A stretch of DNA of 36,341 bases from Chryseobacterium gleum (GTDB lineage Bacteria; Bacteroidota; Bacteroidia; Flavobacteriales_D; Crocinitomicaceae), in NCBI GenBank assembly GCA_945897565.1, contig CAMDFN010000024.1, forward strand, positions 1-36,341, in the 5' to 3' direction. Shown one piece after another: positions 34,816 through 36,341 of this stretch (position 1 is its first letter; every line of letters starts with the position of its first letter). The translations under genes and the position numbers were made by a program. The notes under the pieces were generated by a model. It saw only the letters and a program-made list of their open reading frames with translations, did not search any database and was not told the origin of the DNA.

Positions 34816-34831
34816 AATTGTATCTAATATT

Positions 34832-35815
34832 TCATTTATTGATTACCAACCAACCACCGTTGGCCAAGCTCACATAGAGGAGTTGCCCGTTTGAATGTGT
34901 CATGCTGAGGGCGTTTACATTCGAAATTTGCTTCCAGGTTTTGCCCGCATTTTTACTGACATCAATTCCATTTGTTCCACAGGCGTAATAAGCTTTGCCA
35001 GTATGAATGACGCAGGAACGGTAGCCAGATGGGCCTTTCTTTGGCGCTTGCCAAGTGAGCCCGCCATCTTTGGAATAAAAGCAGGTGTTTTGCGCGTTAT
35101 TTGGTTCGAGGTAAGACCCGCCAACGGTCATGATTTCAGCTTCGTTTTTGATGGCCATAGCATAGGGGCCGCAAGTTGGGCAAGACGGATAGGGGATGGC
35201 GCTGGTGTTCCAGCTGGCGCCTTGGTCAGGTGAGGAAATCAACCTAGACACCAAGCCTCCCGAAACAAAGTAAAAGTGCCCGTTGTAGATTTGGTTGGTT
35301 TGCCCGCTCGCTGCATAGGCTGCTTCGCCTTCGCTTGCGCTCACCTTTTGGGGTGTGGCTTGCCAATGTAGCCCGCCGTCTGTGGAGCGAAAAGTGCTGA
35401 AGAAACCATCGATGGGGTCGCCGAGCAGAAAAACCAGATTTTCTTGCGCGCAAATGCCATCCAAAAAGAGAGGAACTCTAGTTTGCAAAGGATAGATAAT
35501 GGTATCAATTTCCAGTGATTTATTGAGCAGTACAAGCCCGCTGGAGTCATGACTTTGCAGGGCAATTAAACCGTTTGGTGTTGAGGCGAGGTCTCTGATT
35601 TCTTTGAAAGGCGCCCCTAATTGGCTGTTTTGTAGAACTTGACCATTTGACTTATGTAGACGGATATTTGCTTCACTTGATCCACTCAGGATTTGTCCGT
35701 TGGCTAAAGTGATGAGCGCGCGTTGGTGTTCTTTAGGGCTTGTTTTCGGAAAAAAGACTTGAATTTGTGCCATGCCGAAAAGCGGAAGACCCAAACAAAA
35801 AATGAATTTAAACAT
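34832..35815 (-). CDS. Exported Asp-box (BNR) repeat beta-propeller protein
   Basis: An exported protein of 327 residues from the ATG at 35815, which starts a clean signal peptide (MFKFIFCLGLPLFGMAQ); the ATG at 35836 would add seven residues and enlarge the overlap with the acyltransferase gene. Four Asp-box-like turns are visible: STDGGLHW (144-151), SPDQGASW (195-202), SKDGGLTW (248-255) and SKNAGKTW (287-294). These mark sialidase-like or YCF48/HCF136-like propellers. Sialidase catalytic residues are not evident, so a binding or assembly role is as likely as hydrolysis. No T9SS C-terminal domain is visible. Confidence 0.8.
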   Translation of the reverse strand: MFKFIFCLGLPLFGMAQIQVFFPKTSPKEHQRALITLANGQILSGSSEANIRLHKSNGQVLQNSQLGAPFKEIRDLASTPNGLIALQSHDSSGLVLLNKSLEIDTIIYPLQTRVPLFLDGICAQENLVFLLGDPIDGFFSTFRSTDGGLHWQATPQKVSASEGEAAYAASGQTNQIYNGHFYFVSGGLVSRLISSPDQGASWNTSAIPYPSCPTCGPYAMAIKNEAEIMTVGGSYLEPNNAQNTCFYSKDGGLTWQAPKKGPSGYRSCVIHTGKAYYACGTNGIDVSKNAGKTWKQISNVNALSMTHSNGQLLYVSLANGGWLVINK

Positions 35816-36341
35816 GGTTGCGAAATTTGGACTCAAACTTTTTTTCTAGTTCATGAAGCGTCTGATTCCAATGACTTGGTTTTTGGTGTTTCCAGCGCTT
35901 GTGTGACCACAACCACCGCGCAGGGTTTTCAAGGATTTGTTGTTCGAGTTTCTGAAGATGCAATTGGCTCAACTCTTGGTAAGCGAGTTGTTTTGAATCT
36001 TTAACTAAAACTTCAAGTTTGATATTGTAAAATCCTCTTTTTGAATTTGATATGTTTGCAAAAATAACTGCACAATCATATTTGTTGGCCATGTATTCAG
36101 GTCCAAAAATAACGGGCGTTTCGCGACCCAAAAAAGGCAGCCAAAGGCAATTGTTGGCGGAGCTTGGCGCTTGGTCGGCCAATACAAGAACAACAGGTTG
36201 CTGGCTTTGAAATGCTTTTTCATAGTTCTGCGCGTGTACCACTTCAAGGCCAAAACGCTCGCGTCTGGCGGTCATTTTTTGATTCCAAAACGGATGGCTG
36301 AGCGGCATGCCTATTCCAAAATTTGGGTTCTTGAACCAAAG
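35808..36341 (-). CDS. LpxL/HtrB-type lipid A acyltransferase (5' end outside window)
   Basis: An inner-membrane-associated acyltransferase of the lysophospholipid/lauroyl family that adds secondary acyl chains to lipid A. Only the C-terminal 177 residues are inside the window; the frame stays open to the window edge (LWFKNPNFGIGMPLSHPFW), so the ATG at 36308 is internal. Motifs are VVLVLADQAP, FLGRETPVIFGPEYMA and the C-terminal ENPARWLWSHKRWKH. The HX4D catalytic motif would lie beyond the edge. The stop overlaps the Asp-box gene by eight bases, so the three minus-strand genes to 34312 look like one operon. Confidence 0.88.
   Translation of the reverse strand, partial: LWFKNPNFGIGMPLSHPFWNQKMTARRERFGLEVVHAQNYEKAFQSQQPVVLVLADQAPSSANNCLWLPFLGRETPVIFGPEYMANKYDCAVIFANISNSKRGFYNIKLEVLVKDSKQLAYQELSQLHLQKLEQQILENPARWLWSHKRWKHQKPSHWNQTLHELEKKFESKFRNHV

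Noticed and set aside
1-36341. Mobile element, prophage, CRISPR or defence island
   Set aside because: I found no transposase, integrase, phage, Cas or toxin-antitoxin signature, no long repeats and no block of atypical composition.

Overview
The window reads as a contiguous, densely coded chromosomal segment of a Bacteroidota bacterium, most likely in or near the Flavobacteriales. Four things point there: a PorT-family protein of the type IX secretion system (T9SS), a large exported protein ending in a gliding-motility-type (type B) T9SS sorting domain, the run Leu-dehydrogenase / long-form NusB / DUF1573 / YajC, and many start-proximal copies of the Bacteroidota -7 promoter element TAnnTTTG with almost no Shine-Dalgarno sequences. 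There is no sign of a transposon, prophage, CRISPR array, rRNA or integrase. No gap between genes exceeds 300 bases; the longest, about 220 bases at 3174-3393, is described below.

Layout. (1) 1-3600: the 3' part of a TonB-dependent receptor, a small lipoprotein on the other strand, and a 63-residue orphan gene. (2) 3637-12882, all on the minus strand and tightly packed: aminotransferase, heptose-7-phosphate kinase, ubiE, porT, FAD oxidoreductase, T9SS type-B cargo, mnmA. (3) 12938-17910: trmD (+), UvrD/PcrA helicase (-), PLP decarboxylase (+) and an orphan 122-residue protein (+). (4) 17907-22937, minus strand: DUF2459 membrane protein, lipase-like protein, murB, pheT. (5) 23015-26289, plus strand: S41 carboxy-terminal protease and ettA. 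(6) 26286-30635, minus strand: ABC exporter, outer-membrane barrel, comB and a zinc-dependent phospholipase C-like protein. (7) 30696-33545, plus strand: Leu-dehydrogenase, nusB, DUF1573 lipoprotein, yajC and tRNA-Ala(GGC). (8) 33595-34290: an MBL-fold-like protein (+). (9) 34312-36341, minus strand: lipid A-type acyltransferase (truncated by the window edge), Asp-box repeat protein and an SRPBCC protein.

Most genes are housekeeping: tRNA modification and charging (mnmA, trmD, pheT), translation (ettA), DNA repair (uvrD), cell wall (murB), menaquinone (ubiE), LPS heptose (kinase) and envelope export. The secretion theme is PorT plus a T9SS cargo gene in one run. I see no obvious new multi-gene system. 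The observations most worth checking are: a repeated arrangement in which the -7 promoter element sits exactly four bases before the start codon (leaderless mRNAs); a degenerate Walker B in a lone ABC exporter; a metallo-beta-lactamase-fold protein that lacks a zinc histidine; and a 122-residue orphan whose C-terminal part resembles the second half of a YpsA/SLOG-type domain.
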